Assembly (NCBI RefSeq): GCF_005145025.1
Contig: NZ_CP039695.1
Span: 496,001 to 560,000, forward strand
Reading direction: 5' to 3'
Source of the DNA: Novosphingobium sp. EMRT-2
Lineage (GTDB): Bacteria > Pseudomonadota > Alphaproteobacteria > Sphingomonadales > Sphingomonadaceae
DNA length: 64,000 nt
Shown: positions 62,432 to 64,000 of the stretch, piece after piece
How positions within the stretch are numbered: position 1 is the first letter of the stretch
Layout of the letters: every line of letters begins with the position of its first letter
Notes under the pieces: model-generated
The model's database searches: none
What the model was told of the DNA's origin: nothing
What the model saw: only the letters and a program-made list of their open reading frames with translations
Made by a program: the position numbers and the translations under genes

Positions 62432-64000
62432 GCGGCAACTATGATGGCCGGTAGGATCGGTTGTCTGGGCTGATCGTAGGGAGGGGCGTAGCCCCGACCG
62501 GAGAGCGGACCAGACAACCGGTGGCGATCTTTTTCCCCTTCTTTCGGGGGGGCTGATCGGGGCTGTGGCGGGCGGTGGTATCGGAACACTCATCGAACAA
62601 CGAGCGATGGGTTTGCGATGCCGGGCCACCACATTTCCGATCAGCAGGTATTTCTCTTCATGACCCATCGTCGCCAACACACCCAGGCCGTCGCGGCTGC
62701 CAAGGCCGGTATCAGCGAGCGCAGCGCACGCCGGATCGAGAACGATCCGCAGCTTCCGTCCCAGAAGAAGAAGGAGCGCCACTGGCGCACCCGCGCCGAT
62801 CCGCTCGAGCCATTCTGGCCACGCGTCGAGGAGTTGCTCCAGATCGACGGTATCATTGCCGTCACGGTCTTCGAGACGCTCCAGGACGAGTTCGGCGAGG
62901 ATGCTGTTCCCGATGCGATACGACGAACACTTGAACGCCGGATCGCCCGCTGGCGGGCACTGCACGGCGGCGAGAAGGAGATCTTCTTCCCGCAGCATCA
63001 TGAGCCCGGTCGGCAGGGCCTGTCGGATTTCACGGTATGCGACAGTCTCAAGGTCACCGTTGCCGGCGAGACCCTGGCCTATCGCCTTTACCACTTCCGC
63101 TTGGCGGCGAGTGGCTGGGAGCATGCGGCTGTCGTGCTGGGCGGGGAGAGCTTTGCCGCCCTTTCGGAGCACCTGCAGGATGCCTTGTGGAAGCTGGGCG
63201 GCGCGCCGGCCGAACACCGCAGCGATTCCCTGTCAGCCGCCTACAAAAACCTCGACGCCGATGCGCAGCGGGATTTTACCCGAAGCTATGACGAGCTGTG
63301 CCGTCATTACGGCATGCTCGCTACCCGCAACAACCGCGGCGAGGCGCACGAGAACGGATCGATCGAAGGTCCCCATGCCCATCTCAAGCGACGGCTCGAT
63401 CAGGCCTTACGCCGGCGGGGAAGCCGCGATTTCGTCAGCATCGAGGCCTGGCGCGAGTTCGTTGAGGCGCAGGTCGCCAGACAGAACCGGCGGCATGCTG
63501 CGCACATCGATGCAGAACGCAGGGTACTCAAGGCGCTGCCCGCAAGGCGAACCACCGATTTCGCCATGGTCACCGTCGATGTCACCCGCAACGGCACCGT
63601 CGCCATCGATCGGGTTACCTATTCGGTGCCTTCCCGCCTCGTCGGACGGCGCCTCAACGCGCATCTCTTTGACGATCGCATTGAGCTCTTCCTCGGTCCG
63701 GACAGGGTAATGTCCACGCCGCGTGTGCGGATCAGCCATCCCCACCGGGGGCACAGCATCGATTTCCGGCACATGATCGGTAACCTGCGCCGCAAGCCTG
63801 GTGCGCTGCGCAACCTCGTCTACCGCGAAGCCCTGTTCCCCGATCACGCCTACCGGCGGGCCTGGCAAGCCTTCGATGCCCAACTCGATGGACGGCAGGC
63901 CTGCCGCGATGCCGTCGCGCTGCTCGATATCGCCGCCAGGGGCGACTGTGTCGACGTGCTGGCCCGGCGGATCGATGAGGCACTCGACAGAGGGCGCTTG
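62394..64000 (+). mobile_element. IS21-family insertion sequence, left part
   Basis: Begins TGTCAGACTGCGTGGCG, an IS21-type terminal repeat, followed by two near copies of CAACTAYGATGGCCGGT that look like transposase-binding repeats. GC-rich, unlike the prophage. Contains istA; istB and the right end lie outside the window. Confidence 0.85.
62618..64000 (+). CDS. istA: IS21-family transposase IstA, cut by the window edge
   Basis: 461 codons open to the window end. Starts MPGHHISDQQVFLFMTHRRQ, then a helix-turn-helix (AVAAAKAGISERSARRIEN) and an rve-type integrase core: acidic residue in QGLSDFTVCDS, Asp in EHRSDSLSAAYKNL, Glu in HENGSIEGPHAHLKRRL. It cuts and joins the element ends with IstB as helper ATPase. 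Confidence 0.92.
   Translation, partial: MPGHHISDQQVFLFMTHRRQHTQAVAAAKAGISERSARRIENDPQLPSQKKKERHWRTRADPLEPFWPRVEELLQIDGIIAVTVFETLQDEFGEDAVPDAIRRTLERRIARWRALHGGEKEIFFPQHHEPGRQGLSDFTVCDSLKVTVAGETLAYRLYHFRLAASGWEHAAVVLGGESFAALSEHLQDALWKLGGAPAEHRSDSLSAAYKNLDADAQRDFTRSYDELCRHYGMLATRNNRGEAHENGSIEGPHAHLKRRLDQALRRRGSRDFVSIEAWREFVEAQVARQNRRHAAHIDAERRVLKALPARRTTDFAMVTVDVTRNGTVAIDRVTYSVPSRLVGRRLNAHLFDDRIELFLGPDRVMSTPRVRISHPHRGHSIDFRHMIGNLRRKPGALRNLVYREALFPDHAYRRAWQAFDAQLDGRQACRDAVALLDIAARGDCVDVLARRIDEALDRGRL

Overview
The window joins a GC-rich alphaproteobacterial chromosome (1 to about 28,435), an AT-richer tailed-phage prophage (about 28,483 to 62,393) and the left part of an IS21-family element that has landed in the prophage (62,394 to beyond 64,000). 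The host looks like a member of the Sphingomonadales (Novosphingobium/Sphingomonas type). The signs are a split transhydrogenase next to a 40-residue aa3-oxidase subunit IV, a DivL-type kinase with Tyr in place of the phospho-accepting His beside tsaE, the amgK-murU sugar-recycling pair, alphaproteobacterial AddAB, and a TorF-type porin. This is inferred from gene content; no marker gene was compared.

Chromosome: pntAA and the oxidase subunit, an NtrC-like regulator whose GAFTGA loop reads GAFPGA, a TauD-type dioxygenase, secA, two secreted proteins, argJ-gst-GFA-IMPase, trxA, and a long minus-strand operon divL-tsaE-amgK-murU-addB-addA with mostly overlapping starts and stops. Then come ahcY behind an operator-like palindrome, a peroxiredoxin, a TorF porin, a thioesterase, folE, ftsB, and a coupled csp-infA pair.

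The prophage joins the chromosome in the 3' part of a tRNA-Arg(CCT) gene, of which 45 to 47 nt remain. Its left arm runs on the minus strand: three proteins built from HREDGPA repeats, an HNH endonuclease and a large primase/helicase-like protein. The middle holds about 1.4 kb of 480-bp tandem repeats packed with hairpins, then the small terminase and a block of accessory genes (HNH, NYN, HExxH, collagen-like SGNH hydrolase, holin-like). The right arm is a classical siphovirus order: large terminase, portal, head morphogenesis, scaffold, capsid, head-tail connectors, tail tube, chaperones with a -1 frameshift, tape measure, and tail tip/fibre. No integrase, repressor or endolysin is visible; they may lie beyond the right edge.

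Two patterns stand out. First, a TAAATA box sits 4 to 6 nt before the start codon of fifteen phage genes that have no Shine-Dalgarno. Other phage genes overlap the gene before them or have a real leader with a ribosome binding site, so the phage may use its own promoter class and leaderless mRNAs. Second, the 480-bp repeat units keep a set of stems while the bases change in a compensating way, and two of them begin with the same TAAATA box, which suggests a tandem-repeated structured RNA.
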